A stretch of 64,000 nt of DNA from contig NZ_KN150747.1 of assembly GCF_000754815.1 (NCBI RefSeq), forward strand, positions 3,301,328 to 3,365,327, read 5' to 3'. Under the pieces are notes generated by a model. The model ran no database searches, was not told the DNA's origin, and saw only the letters and a program-made list of their open reading frames with translations. This document shows, piece by piece, positions 49,448 to 60,291 of the stretch; position 1 is the first letter of the stretch; every line of letters begins with the position of its first letter. A program made the translations under genes and the position numbers. Source of the DNA: Yersinia ruckeri ATCC 29473 (lineage in GTDB: Bacteria > Pseudomonadota > Gammaproteobacteria > Enterobacterales > Enterobacteriaceae).

Positions 49448-51400
49448 CTACATAGGTTCCGCAGTAATAGCTCTGGGATCATTAGCAAAAACACGAATCA
49501 ATGCGACAAGATCCCACTCATATTCATTAACCGGCATAAATACCTGTAGAAAATCATTCATTGCTTCTATTGCTCTTGCAATAGCCAAGTGATTAGCCAA
49601 ACGATCTCGGTCAATAATGCTGGCGTCGCCAAAAATAGATTGTAATGTCACTATTTCATTTTGAAGCTGGGCAATATTGATATGAGCAGGCGCTGTAACT
49701 AAATCCCCATGACTTAAAACCTCCAACATGACTCTTAACGCAGCAGGAATATAATTCAATACCAATATATTAAATCTTACCTGTTGATCAATTGAATCCT
49801 GATTAAGCTCGCTTACTGGGCTGATATAACAAAAAACATTCTTATTGGTTTGCCCTCCTAAGTGGTATGAATTATTACCAGAATCGCCCCTTTCAACGCG
49901 GGAATAAACATCTTTATCCGTACAGTCCCCCTTATTCTCCCTAGACCAAACCAACAATGGGTTTAAAACCGAATTGTCTATTGTTAGGACATCACGACTA
50001 TTTGTCATCGGTATATCGGCGACATCCCTTGGTACATAAGGCCCTAACTCAATAGGATTATCTTCATTGTAAAGCGTCACCCCGTCGCTATAACTAAAAT
50101 GTAATGCCTTTTTCTCATGTAAATTAATCAAGTGATAATAGGTATTCCCATTTTCGTCAATTTTATCATAAGGCATAAAAACCCATTTCATGGTGGAATC
50201 ATAATATATTACACCGTTATAACAGACGGGATTATAGACTTTATCCGTTACAAAGTAATTGGCAAAAAATCTCGCCATGATTTTATCGTCTTCATTAGAA
50301 ACCCCTAAGCAATACCCATTCTTTAGTGATGAATCAGAAGTTTGTAAATTATATGACAACAGAGTTAGCGTCTCAAGATTATAAAACATTTCAGCATTTC
50401 GACTATAATCACTCAAAAATAGATAATTATAATTAGTTACATTCTCATTCATTTTATTAGAGATAAATACTATTCCTGTATCCATATCGCCAGCGATCAT
50501 TCTTATTTTGTATTGTGGAAATGGCTTGACGACTTTTTTCCTTAAATCATCCACCATACTGCGACTTAGCTCGACCAAGTGATAATTATCTGTTCTGGAA
50601 TCTTTGCTATAGATAAGAAAGCCCCCATTTTTAAATGATAAAGGAGTCTCAGTACCTCGATTAATAAATGTCATTTTTTTATTTTTTTCATCAAGAGTCC
50701 AACGCTGATATTTATCGCTCATATCACAATGGGTGAAATAAACGTCTCTCCGTGAAAATTCCTCACGAATAATTACATCCTTATTTTTACTTGCCGTAAG
50801 GCAATACAAAACGTTCTTTATATCATCACTAATAAATGCGGTCACCACCTGACCTGATGAAGTGTAATAAATAAAAGAGCTTACCATTGGATTTTCACTA
50901 AAAACATGATCTACCGAGAGTAAATTAAATCCATTCTCATATTTATTTATATTGTTATAATCATATTTCAAATACCTTTCATTACCATTCTCGTTTAAAT
51001 AATTAAAGATTATTCGATTACTTTCCGGGTAAATGGCTTCGGGTAAAATACGAACCGAGCTAATATCATCATGTAAGTTACCCCCCATTAGCTCAATGGC
51101 ATTTACGTTTCTTTTTAGTTTTTTTTTATGGCCAGAGAAGTCTTCCTCACTGTAAACAAAAACATTAACACCATAAGGTACTTTTATTGATGATATTTTA
51201 TTATCCCAATAATTATTTAGACTATAAAATTGAGAGTACGTCCCTTGGCAATAAACCCCGCCATCATTACTATTAAAATCATTATTCTCGTAAAAACAGA
51301 TATGTTCTTCATCCGCATATGAAAAAGAAGAGAAACATAATAGCAATGAAATTATTGGCAACAAATTTAATTTGCAAAAAAAACCTTCATTAATATACAT
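49448..51400 (-). CDS. Exported beta-gamma-crystallin-domain protein, function unknown
   Basis: This 650-residue precursor has a signal peptide ending near residue 29 (SFSYA). Residues 33-120 form one beta-gamma-crystallin domain of two Greek keys. The first key has CFYENNDF and a canonical Ca2+ motif DNKISS (66-71); the second has VFVYSEEDFSG and HDDISS (110-115), which deviates at its first position. The middle has lectin-like blocks with YQRWTL (231-236) and MKWVFMP (404-410) resembling ricin-type QxW repeats. The last 110 residues are helical and unrecognised. Start ATG follows GGAG. The gene is strikingly A+T-rich and stands alone, pointing to acquisition by transfer. A toxin or host-binding role is speculation. 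Confidence 0.85.
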   Translation of the reverse strand: MYINEGFFCKLNLLPIISLLLCFSSFSYADEEHICFYENNDFNSNDGGVYCQGTYSQFYSLNNYWDNKISSIKVPYGVNVFVYSEEDFSGHKKKLKRNVNAIELMGGNLHDDISSVRILPEAIYPESNRIIFNYLNENGNERYLKYDYNNINKYENGFNLLSVDHVFSENPMVSSFIYYTSSGQVVTAFISDDIKNVLYCLTASKNKDVIIREEFSRRDVYFTHCDMSDKYQRWTLDEKNKKMTFINRGTETPLSFKNGGFLIYSKDSRTDNYHLVELSRSMVDDLRKKVVKPFPQYKIRMIAGDMDTGIVFISNKMNENVTNYNYLFLSDYSRNAEMFYNLETLTLLSYNLQTSDSSLKNGYCLGVSNEDDKIMARFFANYFVTDKVYNPVCYNGVIYYDSTMKWVFMPYDKIDENGNTYYHLINLHEKKALHFSYSDGVTLYNEDNPIELGPYVPRDVADIPMTNSRDVLTIDNSVLNPLLVWSRENKGDCTDKDVYSRVERGDSGNNSYHLGGQTNKNVFCYISPVSELNQDSIDQQVRFNILVLNYIPAALRVMLEVLSHGDLVTAPAHINIAQLQNEIVTLQSIFGDASIIDRDRLANHLAIARAIEAMNDFLQVFMPVNEYEWDLVALIRVFANDPRAITAEPM

Positions 51401-52021
51401 AAGAACTCCATTTCTCTCATAAAATAAGGTCTATTAAGTATGAGGCATATAACTCCAGATTATTACAAATTACCGATCATGCATCTGTTGACTAATTCCA
51501 TTTCACGCCCTCGAAAATAAGACCTTCAAATAAATCTGGTTACCGCCTCTTTATGTTTAGATATCAACCACATAAACCCATCGATAATGATTAAGTCTAC
51601 AACTCGCCTGATTGATTTCAGCAAGATATTGCCAAAAATAACTGCTTTTTAGCCAGCCAGTAGTATTTATCATAACTTTTCTACGTATGTGTAAATTTTA
51701 CCTAATCATCTTTTACGATAAATAAAATCATTTTAATCGCCTAACACCAAATAATCATGACACACAAGAAAACAACAAAGCACCGAAACATGCTTATTGA
51801 GCCTCCACTTTTATCAAGAAAACCATACATTCATTACCAAACAAAGCTAATCATTAATTTAAAAAAATAAAAAAGTAATTATATAATAGATATGAAATAG
51901 TCATTTACCAATTAATTGGTTTAGAAAAACATATTCATTTCAGCTTAATATTTAACGCCAAGCGTATAAGGTGAAATATTAAATAACAATCATTAGGCTA
52001 ACAAATTTAAGAGCATTAAAT
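51401..52021. other. A+T-rich gene-free stretch
   Basis: About 620 bases of very A+T-rich sequence with no credible gene. With 49448-51400 it forms a composition island between thiD and guaA, probably an H-NS-type silencing target. The crystallin gene promoter should lie at its left end. Confidence 0.45.
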
Positions 52022-52050
52022 AAAAAAAAGCCTTCAAATAATTTGAAGGC
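52022..52050 (-). terminator. Intrinsic terminator of guaBA
   Basis: On the reverse strand GCCTTCAAAT / ATTTGAAGGC is followed by eight T residues, about 40 bases past the guaA stop. Confidence 0.9.
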
Positions 52051-52089
52051 CTGATGCAGTAACTATTTATTTAATCACTAATAAATCGG

Positions 52090-53667
52090 TTATTCCCACT
52101 CAATGGTTGCCGGTGGTTTACCGCTAATGTCATACACTACGCGGGAAATACCATTAACTTCATTGATGATGCGGTTAGATACCCGACCCAAGAAATCATA
52201 AGGTAGATGCGCCCAATGAGCAGTCATGAAATCAATCGTTTCTACCGCGCGTAGGGAAACAACCCAATCATACTTACGGCCATCGCCCATTACGCCAACG
52301 GAACGAACGGGCAGGAAGACGGTAAATGCCTGGCTGACTTGGTTGTATAAATCAGCTTTATGCAATTCTTCAATAAAGATCGCATCGGCACGGCGCAACA
52401 GGTCACAATATTCTTTTTTCACTTCACCCAGCACACGTACACCTAAACCAGGTCCTGGGAACGGGTGGCGATACAGCATGTCATACGGCAGCCCCAATTC
52501 CAGCCCAATCTTGCGCACTTCATCTTTAAACAGCTCTTTCAACGGTTCAACCAGGCCCAGCTTCATCTCTTTCGGCAAACCACCAACATTGTGGTGAGAT
52601 TTGATGACATGCGCTTTGCCTGTAGCTGACGCCGCAGATTCAATGACATCTGGATAAATGGTGCCTTGTGCCAACCATTTAACCTGTTCTTGTTTGCAGG
52701 CCTCTTCATCAAAGACTTCAACAAATACCCGGCCAATGGTTTTACGTTTAGCTTCTGGCTCATCAATACCCGCCAGTGCATTCAGGAAACGATCTTCCGC
52801 CGCAACGTGGACAATATTCAAACCGAATTTATCGCCAAACATTTCCAGCACCTGATCAGCTTCGTTCAAACGCAGCAAGCCGTTATCCACGAACACACAG
52901 GTCAGACGTTTGCCGATCGCCCGGTGCAATAACATCGCAGTCACCGAAGAGTCAACGCCGCCAGACAGACCGAGAATCACGTGGTCTTCACCAATTTGCT
53001 CACGCAGACGCGCTACCGCATCTTCAATGATGGTAGCCGGAGTCCATAAAGCTTCACATTGGCAAATATCCAAAACAAAGCGCTCTAATAAATGCTGACC
53101 TTGTTTGGTATGGGTCACTTCTGGGTGGAACTGTACGCCGTAAAAACGTTTTTCTTCATTGGCCATAATGGCAAACGGGCAAGTATCAGTGCTGGCAACC
53201 GTCACGAAGTCAGAAGGAATCGCGGTGACTTTATCGCCGTGACTCATCCACACGTCCAAAATAGGTTCATTGCTAGCATTCAGAGCGTCATTGATATCGC
53301 GAGTTAACGCGCAATCGATTTTGATTTCTACCTGCGCATAACCAAATTCACGCTCGGTAGAACCTTCAACATGACCACCCAGTTGCATTGCCATCGTTTG
53401 CATGCCGTAGCAGACGCCCAATACCGGTACACCAGCGGTAAAGACGTAGTCTGGCGCACGTGGGCTGCCATTTTCCGTGGTACTTTCTGGGCCACCAGAA
53501 AGGATAATACCGCTTGGATTAAACTCGCGAATCTGGGCTTCGGTAACGTCCCACGCCCACAGTTCACAGTAAACGCCAATCTCGCGAACGCGACGCGCCA
53601 CCAGTTGGGTATATTGCGAGCCAAAATCGAGAATAAGGATGCGATGCTTATGGATATTTTTTGTCAT
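52090..53667 (-). CDS. guaA: GMP synthase (glutamine-hydrolysing)
   Basis: GuaA aminates XMP to GMP. The 525-residue length equals E. coli. The class I glutamine amidotransferase domain has nucleophile Cys86 in GVCYGMQ and the His-Glu pair in [11 protein letters not shown]. The ATP pyrophosphatase domain has the PP-loop LSGGVDSSV, and the dimerisation tail ends PPATIEWE. The ATG at 53667 matches the family start [21 protein letters not shown]; an upstream codon would add nine residues. It lies 218 bases after guaB. Confidence 0.97.
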   Translation of the reverse strand: MTKNIHKHRILILDFGSQYTQLVARRVREIGVYCELWAWDVTEAQIREFNPSGIILSGGPESTTENGSPRAPDYVFTAGVPVLGVCYGMQTMAMQLGGHVEGSTEREFGYAQVEIKIDCALTRDINDALNASNEPILDVWMSHGDKVTAIPSDFVTVASTDTCPFAIMANEEKRFYGVQFHPEVTHTKQGQHLLERFVLDICQCEALWTPATIIEDAVARLREQIGEDHVILGLSGGVDSSVTAMLLHRAIGKRLTCVFVDNGLLRLNEADQVLEMFGDKFGLNIVHVAAEDRFLNALAGIDEPEAKRKTIGRVFVEVFDEEACKQEQVKWLAQGTIYPDVIESAASATGKAHVIKSHHNVGGLPKEMKLGLVEPLKELFKDEVRKIGLELGLPYDMLYRHPFPGPGLGVRVLGEVKKEYCDLLRRADAIFIEELHKADLYNQVSQAFTVFLPVRSVGVMGDGRKYDWVVSLRAVETIDFMTAHWAHLPYDFLGRVSNRIINEVNGISRVVYDISGKPPATIEWE

Positions 53668-53885
53668 GTGAGGCGTATTCCAGAAACAGGTCAAAATAAA
53701 AAAGAAAACTCAGTCATCCGGTAGTCGATACCCGATGACCTGCTAGTCAATTCGTTAACTCAAAAGATGGCGTAATGAGCTTGCAAGGCCAGATACCTGG
53801 CCGACGCCCGTAACACAACATGCGTGGTCGACATAATGTCAATGCGCCATGGTGAGCAACGGACAACGGCCGTGAATAAGCCAAG

Positions 53886-55349
53886 TTAGCCCATGCGGTA
53901 GTTTGGTGACTCTTTAGTAATTGTCACATCATGCACATGGCTTTCTTGGATACCCGCTCCGCTAATACGCACAAATTCAGCTTTGGTACGTAAGTCATCA
54001 ATGGTCGGGCAACCGGTCAGCCCCATACATGAACGTAAACCACCCATTTGCTGATGAACGATTTCTTTCAGCAAACCTTTGTACGCTACACGCCCTTCGA
54101 TACCTTCAGGCACCAATTTATCTGCGGCATTATCCGTTTGGAAATAACGGTCAGAGGAACCTTTAGACATCGCGCCCAATGAACCCATACCGCGGTAAGA
54201 TTTGAATGAACGGCCTTGATACAGTTCGATTTCACCCGGAGATTCTTCTGTACCAGCCAGCATAGAACCGACCATCACGCAGGACGCGCCAGCAGCAATT
54301 GCTTTGGCAATATCACCGGAGAAACGGATACCGCCATCGGCAATCACCGGAATACCGGTACCTTCCAGCGCTTCGACTGCATCAGAAACCGCCGTGATTT
54401 GCGGAACACCGACGCCGGTAACAATACGGGTAGTACAAATAGACCCTGGACCAATGCCCACTTTAACCGCGCTAACACCGGCTTCAGCCAATGCTTTCGC
54501 ACCAGAGCCTGTCGCGACGTTACCGCCAACAATTTGCAGGTCAGGATATTTGGCGCGCGTTTCACGAATGCGTTGTAAAACGCCTTCAGAATGGCCATGA
54601 GAGGAATCGATCAGCAAAACGTCAACGCCAGCAGCAACCAGCGCGTCGATACGCTCTTCGTTACCTGCACCGGCCCCAACGGCAGCACCAACACGTAAAC
54701 GACCGTGCTCGTCTTTACAGGCGTTAGGTTTACGTTCTGCTTTCTGGAAATCTTTTACGGTAATCATACCGCGCAAATGGAAGTTATTATCCACGACCAG
54801 AACTTTCTCTACGCGGTTTTCATGCATTTTTTGCAGAACAACATCGCGAGCTTCGCCTTCTTTTACGGTAACCAAACGCGCTTTCGGCGTCATCACCGCA
54901 GTGACTGGCTGATCCAGATCAGTCACAAAGCGTACGTCACGCCCCGTAATGATACCGAGCAGTTCGTAATCCTCGGTCACCACCGGATAACCGGCAAAAC
55001 CGTTGCGAGCGGTTAATTCTTTAACCTGACGCAAAGTGGTGATTGGCGTGACGGTTTGTGGTTCGGTTACCACACCGCTTTCATGCTTTTTCACGCGGCT
55101 AACTTCGTCAGCCTGACGCTCAATAGACATATTTTTATGGATGAAGCCCAAACCGCCTTCTTGTGCCAGCGCGATTGCCAGACTAGATTCGGTTACGGTA
55201 TCCATGGCTGCGGACAGCATAGGAATATTCAGGCGGATAGTTGCGGTCAGTTGAGTACCAAGATCCGCAGTATTAGGCAGAACTGTGGAATGGGCTGGAA
55301 CCAGGAGAACGTCGTCAAAGGTTAGTGCTTCTTTCGTGATACGTAGCAT
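53886..55349 (-). CDS. guaB: Inosine-5'-monophosphate dehydrogenase
   Basis: GuaB oxidises IMP to XMP with NAD+. The 487-residue protein (E. coli 488) starts [21 protein letters not shown]. The catalytic loop has the active-site Cys in [13 protein letters not shown], and two CBS domains are inserted near residues 93-205. The flap has the Arg-Tyr pair in EGRVAYKG. The frame stays open 45 codons upstream, but that stretch contains the promoter and is not family-like. First gene of guaBA; divergent from xseA. Confidence 0.97.
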   Translation of the reverse strand: MLRITKEALTFDDVLLVPAHSTVLPNTADLGTQLTATIRLNIPMLSAAMDTVTESSLAIALAQEGGLGFIHKNMSIERQADEVSRVKKHESGVVTEPQTVTPITTLRQVKELTARNGFAGYPVVTEDYELLGIITGRDVRFVTDLDQPVTAVMTPKARLVTVKEGEARDVVLQKMHENRVEKVLVVDNNFHLRGMITVKDFQKAERKPNACKDEHGRLRVGAAVGAGAGNEERIDALVAAGVDVLLIDSSHGHSEGVLQRIRETRAKYPDLQIVGGNVATGSGAKALAEAGVSAVKVGIGPGSICTTRIVTGVGVPQITAVSDAVEALEGTGIPVIADGGIRFSGDIAKAIAAGASCVMVGSMLAGTEESPGEIELYQGRSFKSYRGMGSLGAMSKGSSDRYFQTDNAADKLVPEGIEGRVAYKGLLKEIVHQQMGGLRSCMGLTGCPTIDDLRTKAEFVRISGAGIQESHVHDVTITKESPNYRMG

Positions 55350-55400
55350 GGGCAATATCTCACCAGAGTGATTTGAGAAAAGATAAAATATTGCCGTGGC

Positions 55401-55426
55401 ATTATACAGAGCGTAATCGGTTGCCT
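55401..55426 (-). promoter_or_regulatory. guaB promoter with PurR operator
   Basis: On the reverse strand AGGCAACCGATTACGC (55411-55426) fits the PurR box at 11 of 12 specified bases, and TATAAT (55401-55406) is a perfect -10 four bases downstream. The E. coli guaB promoter has the same arrangement. Confidence 0.8.
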
Positions 55427-55518
55427 CCAGTACTTTCTGATAAATTTTCTTGCTTACCTCTCTAAGGCAGGTAATATCGATCAATTAAGTGCTTGTTTTA
55501 AACTTTGATCTGGGTCAC

Positions 55519-56898
55519 ATGCCATTCACTTCCGCCACCTCAATATTTACCGTTAGCCGCCTAAATCAGACGGTTCGGCAACTATTGGAAATGGAAATGG
55601 GCCAAATCTGGCTCACCGCCGAGATTTCCAACTTCTCACAGCCCGCCTCCGGCCACTGGTATTTTACGCTGAAAGACGATCGGGCGCAGGTGCGTTGTGC
55701 CATGTTCCGCAACAGTAACCGTCGTACCACCTTCAAACCACAAAATGGCCAGATGGTGTTGGTCAGAGCCAGTATCACGCTATACGAACCGCGCGGTGAT
55801 TATCAGTTGATTGCCGAAAGTATGCAGCCTGCCGGTGACGGTCTGTTGCAACAACAATTCGAACAACTGAAGGCACGGTTGGCCGCTGAAGGGCTGTTTG
55901 ACGCGCTCCACAAGCAACCGCTCCCTGCTCCAGCCAAACGGGTCGGCGTGATTACCTCCGCCAGTGGTGCGGCCTTACACGACGTTTTACAGGTTCTCCA
56001 ACGTCGAGATCCTTCGCTACCCGTGGTGATTTATCCCACATCAGTCCAGGGTGCTGAAGCGCCGATGCAAATTGTTCGAGCCATTGAAATGGCCAACCAG
56101 CGTGCCGAATGTGATGTATTGATTGTCGGGCGTGGTGGCGGTTCGCTGGAAGACTTATGGAGTTTTAACGACGAACGGGTTGCTCGGGCGATTTTTGCCA
56201 GCCAAATTCCGATTGTTAGCGCCGTCGGCCATGAAACCGATGTCACCATTGCCGATTTTGTCGCCGACCTGCGCGCGCCAACCCCTTCTGCCGCCGCTGA
56301 AATGATCAGCCGTAATCAGGTGGAATTGGTACGTCAGATTCAGGCACAACAACAACGCATGGAAATGGCGATGGATTACTATTTGGCGCAACGTCATCAG
56401 CAATTCACCCGTCTTCATCATCGCTTGCAACAGCAACATCCGCATCTGCGTCTGGCCCGCCAGCAAACGTTGTTATTGAAGCTACAGCGCAGGCTGGAGG
56501 ACGCAGCACAAAACCAGATTCGTCTGCTGGCGCGGCGCGGCGAACGGTTGCAGCAACGCCTAAATAACAGACAACCACTGGGTAAGATTCATCATTACCA
56601 CCAGCGAGTACAGCAACAGGAATACCGCCTCAAGCAAGCGCTGGAGCGTCAGTTAAATGGCTATCGTCAGCGCTTTGGTATTGCCTGCTCGCAGCTAGAA
56701 ACCGTCAGTCCACTAGCGACTCTCGCTCGCGGTTACAGCGTGACACAAACGCCAAGCGGTAGTTTGCTGAAAACCACTCAGCAGGTGCATATTGGCGACA
56801 CATTGAAAACCCGCTTGCAGGACGGTTGGGTAGAAAGCGAAATCACGCGACTGACACCGGTAAAAAAAACGCTTAAACCCCGCTCGCGGGCGAAATAA
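55519..56898 (+). CDS. xseA: Exodeoxyribonuclease VII large subunit
   Basis: XseA is the catalytic subunit of ExoVII, which cuts single-stranded DNA from both ends to oligonucleotides. The 459-residue protein (E. coli 456) has an N-terminal OB fold ([27 protein letters not shown]). The catalytic core carries [17 protein letters not shown] and [30 protein letters not shown] long Gln/Arg-rich coiled coil is at about 280-400, with the C-terminal segment [11 protein letters not shown] at 55519 fits the family; ten upstream codons are open. Divergent from guaB. Confidence 0.96.
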   Translation: MPFTSATSIFTVSRLNQTVRQLLEMEMGQIWLTAEISNFSQPASGHWYFTLKDDRAQVRCAMFRNSNRRTTFKPQNGQMVLVRASITLYEPRGDYQLIAESMQPAGDGLLQQQFEQLKARLAAEGLFDALHKQPLPAPAKRVGVITSASGAALHDVLQVLQRRDPSLPVVIYPTSVQGAEAPMQIVRAIEMANQRAECDVLIVGRGGGSLEDLWSFNDERVARAIFASQIPIVSAVGHETDVTIADFVADLRAPTPSAAAEMISRNQVELVRQIQAQQQRMEMAMDYYLAQRHQQFTRLHHRLQQQHPHLRLARQQTLLLKLQRRLEDAAQNQIRLLARRGERLQQRLNNRQPLGKIHHYHQRVQQQEYRLKQALERQLNGYRQRFGIACSQLETVSPLATLARGYSVTQTPSGSLLKTTQQVHIGDTLKTRLQDGWVESEITRLTPVKKTLKPRSRAK

Positions 56899-56964
56899 GC
56901 GTAACCTGAACTAAAACTGTATCAATGCATTTAACACGGTGGAAAGGCTAACGGCGCTATAGCA

Positions 56965-57183
56965 CTAAAGATGAAAGGTAAATTTCACGCGCTTTCTCGA
57001 AATTAATCCATCCCCATGCTGGCAAAAATAATCGACTGCGCCACAGGCGGTTAGCACCTGTAATGGCTTACCACAATCAGGGCAAATCGCCTGCGGCTGA
57101 TAATCGCTATGGCAAACTGAACAATGAAAGTGACCGCTTACCTTATTCATTGGCACATGACACACCGGGCACATTGCTTCCAT
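56965..57183 (-). CDS. yfgJ: Zinc-ribbon protein YfgJ
   Basis: This 72-residue protein has zinc-knuckle pairs CPVC, CSVC and CPDC plus later Cys residues, and the family tail LTACGAVDYFCQHGDGLISRKRV. It matches E. coli YfgJ (about 71 residues) in length and place, between xseA and der. Function unknown. The ATG has AGGAGGAAAT upstream, a strong ribosome-binding site. Confidence 0.92.
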   Translation of the reverse strand: MEAMCPVCHVPMNKVSGHFHCSVCHSDYQPQAICPDCGKPLQVLTACGAVDYFCQHGDGLISRKRVKFTFHL

Positions 57184-57381
57184 TATTTCCTCCTTAAATC
57201 ACACTCAATCTCAATATTATCCGCAAGGGTATAAAATCAGTCTGGCTGAGAAGTGCCATATGACGCTAGGCAGCACCACTAAATTTGCTGTTACGCTAAA
57301 CGCCGGGTTTCCCATCACATGGCCTTTTCCCCGACGTATGTTGCAAACCCGTATTGTTCAACCATCCGCCAGAAATGCGAA

Positions 57382-57402
57382 GGGCGCGGAATATCCGCGC
57401 CC
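57382..57402 (-). terminator. G+C-rich hairpin after der
   Basis: A GGGCGCGG / CCGCGCCC stem lies 17 bases past the der stop. It lacks a strong T-run on the reverse strand, so termination is likely but not certain. Confidence 0.5.
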
Positions 57403-57418
57403 CTCTAACTGACTTTCT

Positions 57419-58909
57419 TTATTTCTTTTTCAAATGTGACATCAAACGCTTACGCTTCCGCATCTGGTTTGGCGTCAAAGTATTACGCTTACCAGCAAAC
57501 GGGTTCTCACCCTCTTTGAACTGAATACGGATTGGCGTTCCCATGACTTTTAATGAACGGCGGAAATAGTTCATCAAATAGCGTTTGTAGGAATCGGCCA
57601 AATCAGTCACCTGATTACCGTGGATCACTACGATTGGCGGGTTATAACCACCCGCATGAGCGTATTTCAGTTTCACTCGGCGGCCGCGTACTAATGGAGG
57701 TTGATGGTCTTCTTCCGCCATCTGCATAATACGGGTTAGCATGGAAGTACCGACGCGCTTGGTCGAACAATCATAAGCTTCCAAGATCGATTCAAACAGG
57801 TTGCCAACCCCACTACCATGCAAAGCAGAGATAAAGTGGATACGCGCGAAATCAACGAAGCCCAAGCGTAACTCAAGCATATCTTTCACTTGAGTCCGTG
57901 CTTCTTCGGTCATGCCATCCCATTTATTGACTGCAATAACAAGTGAGCGCCCACTATTGAGGATAAAGCCCAACAGTGACAAGTCCTGATCGGAGATACC
58001 ATCACGGGCATCAATGACCAACAGCACCACGTTTGAATCTTCAATCGCCTGTAGCGTTTTGATAACCGAGAATTTCTCAACGGTTTCAGTAACTTTTCCG
58101 CGCTTACGCACACCGGCAGTATCGATCAAAATATATTCGCGCTCATCGCGTATCATCGGAATATAGATACTGTCGCGGGTGGTCCCCGGCATGTCATACA
58201 CCACCACTCGCTCTTCACCCAGAATACGGTTGGTTAGTGTGGACTTACCTACGTTAGGACGCCCAACGATAGCCAACTTGATCGGCAAGCTCCGTGGATC
58301 GAAATCGTCTTCTTCTGGATCTTCGTATTCAGCAGGATCTTGACCTTCAGCTTCTTGCGCAGCCCAATAGGCGGCGTTCGCTTCTTCTTCAGTCAATTCA
58401 ACTTCCGGCGCTTCTGGCTCCATGTACGGAGCCATAACTTCTTCAATTAATTGAGCTACACCGCGACCATGGGAAGCGGCAATCGGGTGAACTTCCCCCA
58501 TACCCAGCGAATAAAAATCTGCCGCTGCGGCTTCCGGCTCCATACCGTCGGTTTTGTTCGCGACCAAAAAAGTGGCTTTCTGGCGGCTACGCAAATGCTG
58601 GGCGATACCCTGATCGGCAGGCATCAAGCCAGCGCGCGCATCTACCATGAATAACACAATATCGGCTTCTTCAATCGCCAGCAGCGACTGACCCGCCATC
58701 CGTGTTTCAACGCCATCTTCGGTGCCATCAATACCGCCGGTATCGATAACGATAAACTCATGTCCCTCAACTTCAGCACGACCATACTTACGGTCACGCG
58801 TCAGCCCAGGGAAATCCGCCACTAACGCATCTCGCGTGTGAGTCAAACGGTTAAATAAAGTGGATTTACCCACATTCGGCCGCCCAACCAGGGCGATGAC
58901 AGGAATCAT
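57419..58909 (-). CDS. der: Ribosome biogenesis GTPase Der
   Basis: Der (EngA) is an essential double GTPase needed for 50S subunit maturation. The 496-residue protein (E. coli 490) has two G domains, each with GRPNVGKST (near residues 8 and 216). G3 motifs are DTGG and DTAG; G4 motifs are NKTD and NKWD. An acidic linker of the [11 protein letters not shown] type (about 170-205) joins them. The KH-like domain ends [10 protein letters not shown]. Last gene of the ispG-hisS-yfgM-bamB-der cluster, separated from bamB by a hairpin. Confidence 0.97.
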   Translation of the reverse strand: MIPVIALVGRPNVGKSTLFNRLTHTRDALVADFPGLTRDRKYGRAEVEGHEFIVIDTGGIDGTEDGVETRMAGQSLLAIEEADIVLFMVDARAGLMPADQGIAQHLRSRQKATFLVANKTDGMEPEAAAADFYSLGMGEVHPIAASHGRGVAQLIEEVMAPYMEPEAPEVELTEEEANAAYWAAQEAEGQDPAEYEDPEEDDFDPRSLPIKLAIVGRPNVGKSTLTNRILGEERVVVYDMPGTTRDSIYIPMIRDEREYILIDTAGVRKRGKVTETVEKFSVIKTLQAIEDSNVVLLVIDARDGISDQDLSLLGFILNSGRSLVIAVNKWDGMTEEARTQVKDMLELRLGFVDFARIHFISALHGSGVGNLFESILEAYDCSTKRVGTSMLTRIMQMAEEDHQPPLVRGRRVKLKYAHAGGYNPPIVVIHGNQVTDLADSYKRYLMNYFRRSLKVMGTPIRIQFKEGENPFAGKRNTLTPNQMRKRKRLMSHLKKK

Positions 58910-58987
58910 TTTTGAAGCCTCATTACTTATTTTTCAATTCGTTACAACGCTATCAGGTACGACCGACAGCGAAGTTTTTAGAATACG

Positions 58988-59018
58988 AAACGGCCCCTGA
59001 ACTATTCAGGAGCCGTTT
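58988..59018 (-). terminator. Hairpin between bamB and der
   Basis: A long AAACGGCTCCTGAA / TTCAGGGGCCGTTT stem with a three-base loop and flanking A and T tracts. It should partly terminate transcription after bamB. Confidence 0.65.
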
Positions 59019-59098
59019 GGGGACTCATATCAAGAGCCAATGTGTTGAGCAATGACGCCACTTGACGCTCGCACTTCGCCCGGCGTATTACCCGATAA

Positions 59099-60280
59099 TT
59101 AACGGGTGAAGGCGTAAACTGTGCCGCCTTTGGCCTGAATCATCAGTTTATCGCTGGCAACAGTCGGAGCACTCAGGAAACCGGAGCTGTCCACTTTTTG
59201 TTGCACCACGAAACGACCATCGTCAGTATTCACCCAATGCAGATAACCTTCGGCATCACCGACAACCAGATAACCATTATACATCACTGGCGCAGTCAAG
59301 TTACGATGCAATAAGTCGCTTTGACTCCAAAGCGTTATGCCGCCATCGGTTTTCAGTGCAGTAATACGGTCATTTTGATCAACCAGGAAGATGCGGCCTG
59401 CATCGACAATAAAATCATTGACGGAGCCTAATTCACGTTTCCACAAAATCTGGCCGGAACGCAGATCCAATGCGGTGAGGTTACCGTTATAAGCCAACGC
59501 ATAAACCACCCCGTCGACCACAACTGGCGTCATATCTACGTCGTTCAAACGATCGATTTCGGTTGTACCGGTTACCTGCGAAATACGTTGCTGCCAGATT
59601 AACTGGCCCTGTTGCATCATCACCGCACTGACGCGACCGTTATCACCGCCAACGATAGCCGCACCAAAAGCCACTGTTGGCGAAGACTCACCACGCAGAG
59701 ACAGAGATGGGACGTCCAGATTCAATGTCCACTTAATCGCACCGTCACTCTCGTTAAGCGCTTGTAACATGCCATTGGTAGTATGAACCAGCACCATGCC
59801 GTCACTCACTACCGGGCGAGACATCGCCTCACCTGCTACCGTGGTCTGCCAAGCAACTTTACCATCGTCAGCGTTTAGCGCATAAACTATCGCTTTCTCA
59901 CTGCCGACAAAGACGTGAGAACCGGAAACCGTCAAACCACCGGACAGCATGGCTGATCGGTTGCTGGAATAGAAATTGGTTTTTTCAGACAGATTGGTCT
60001 GCCAAATTTCCTTCCCTGTCTCGATATCCATCGCCTTTACCAGACCTTTACGATCTGCGGCAAAGACCGAAGAACCTTGCCACGCTGGGCGCAGATGGGA
60101 ATAGTAATCGCCTACACCACCGCCAACAGAGGTGCTCCACACTTTGGTGGGTGTGAACTGATTTTCAACCGTTGGTAGTGGCGACATGGTAACCACATCT
60201 TCCTCACTGTTAAACAGTGAACAGCCACTCAATAGGGCAACCGAGACCAGTCCTACCAAGAGTGTTTTACGCAGTTGCAT
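59099..60280 (-). CDS. bamB: Outer membrane protein assembly factor BamB (lipoprotein)
   Basis: BamB is a lipoprotein of the BAM complex and binds BamA. The 393-residue precursor (E. coli 392) has a lipobox LLSGC with Cys20, then eight PQQ-like beta-propeller blades, seen as repeated G.V.WQ / LYALNADDGKVAWQ-type strands (for example FVGSEKAIVYALNADDG, YNGNLTALDLRSGQILW). It lies 11 bases after yfgM and upstream of der. Confidence 0.97.
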   Translation of the reverse strand: MQLRKTLLVGLVSVALLSGCSLFNSEEDVVTMSPLPTVENQFTPTKVWSTSVGGGVGDYYSHLRPAWQGSSVFAADRKGLVKAMDIETGKEIWQTNLSEKTNFYSSNRSAMLSGGLTVSGSHVFVGSEKAIVYALNADDGKVAWQTTVAGEAMSRPVVSDGMVLVHTTNGMLQALNESDGAIKWTLNLDVPSLSLRGESSPTVAFGAAIVGGDNGRVSAVMMQQGQLIWQQRISQVTGTTEIDRLNDVDMTPVVVDGVVYALAYNGNLTALDLRSGQILWKRELGSVNDFIVDAGRIFLVDQNDRITALKTDGGITLWSQSDLLHRNLTAPVMYNGYLVVGDAEGYLHWVNTDDGRFVVQQKVDSSGFLSAPTVASDKLMIQAKGGTVYAFTR

Positions 60281-60291
60281 GGGAATTCCCC

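Noticed and set aside
49448-51400. Calling the crystallin-domain protein a named toxin or protease inhibitor
   Set aside because: No catalytic motif or toxin domain can be recognised by eye; function left open.
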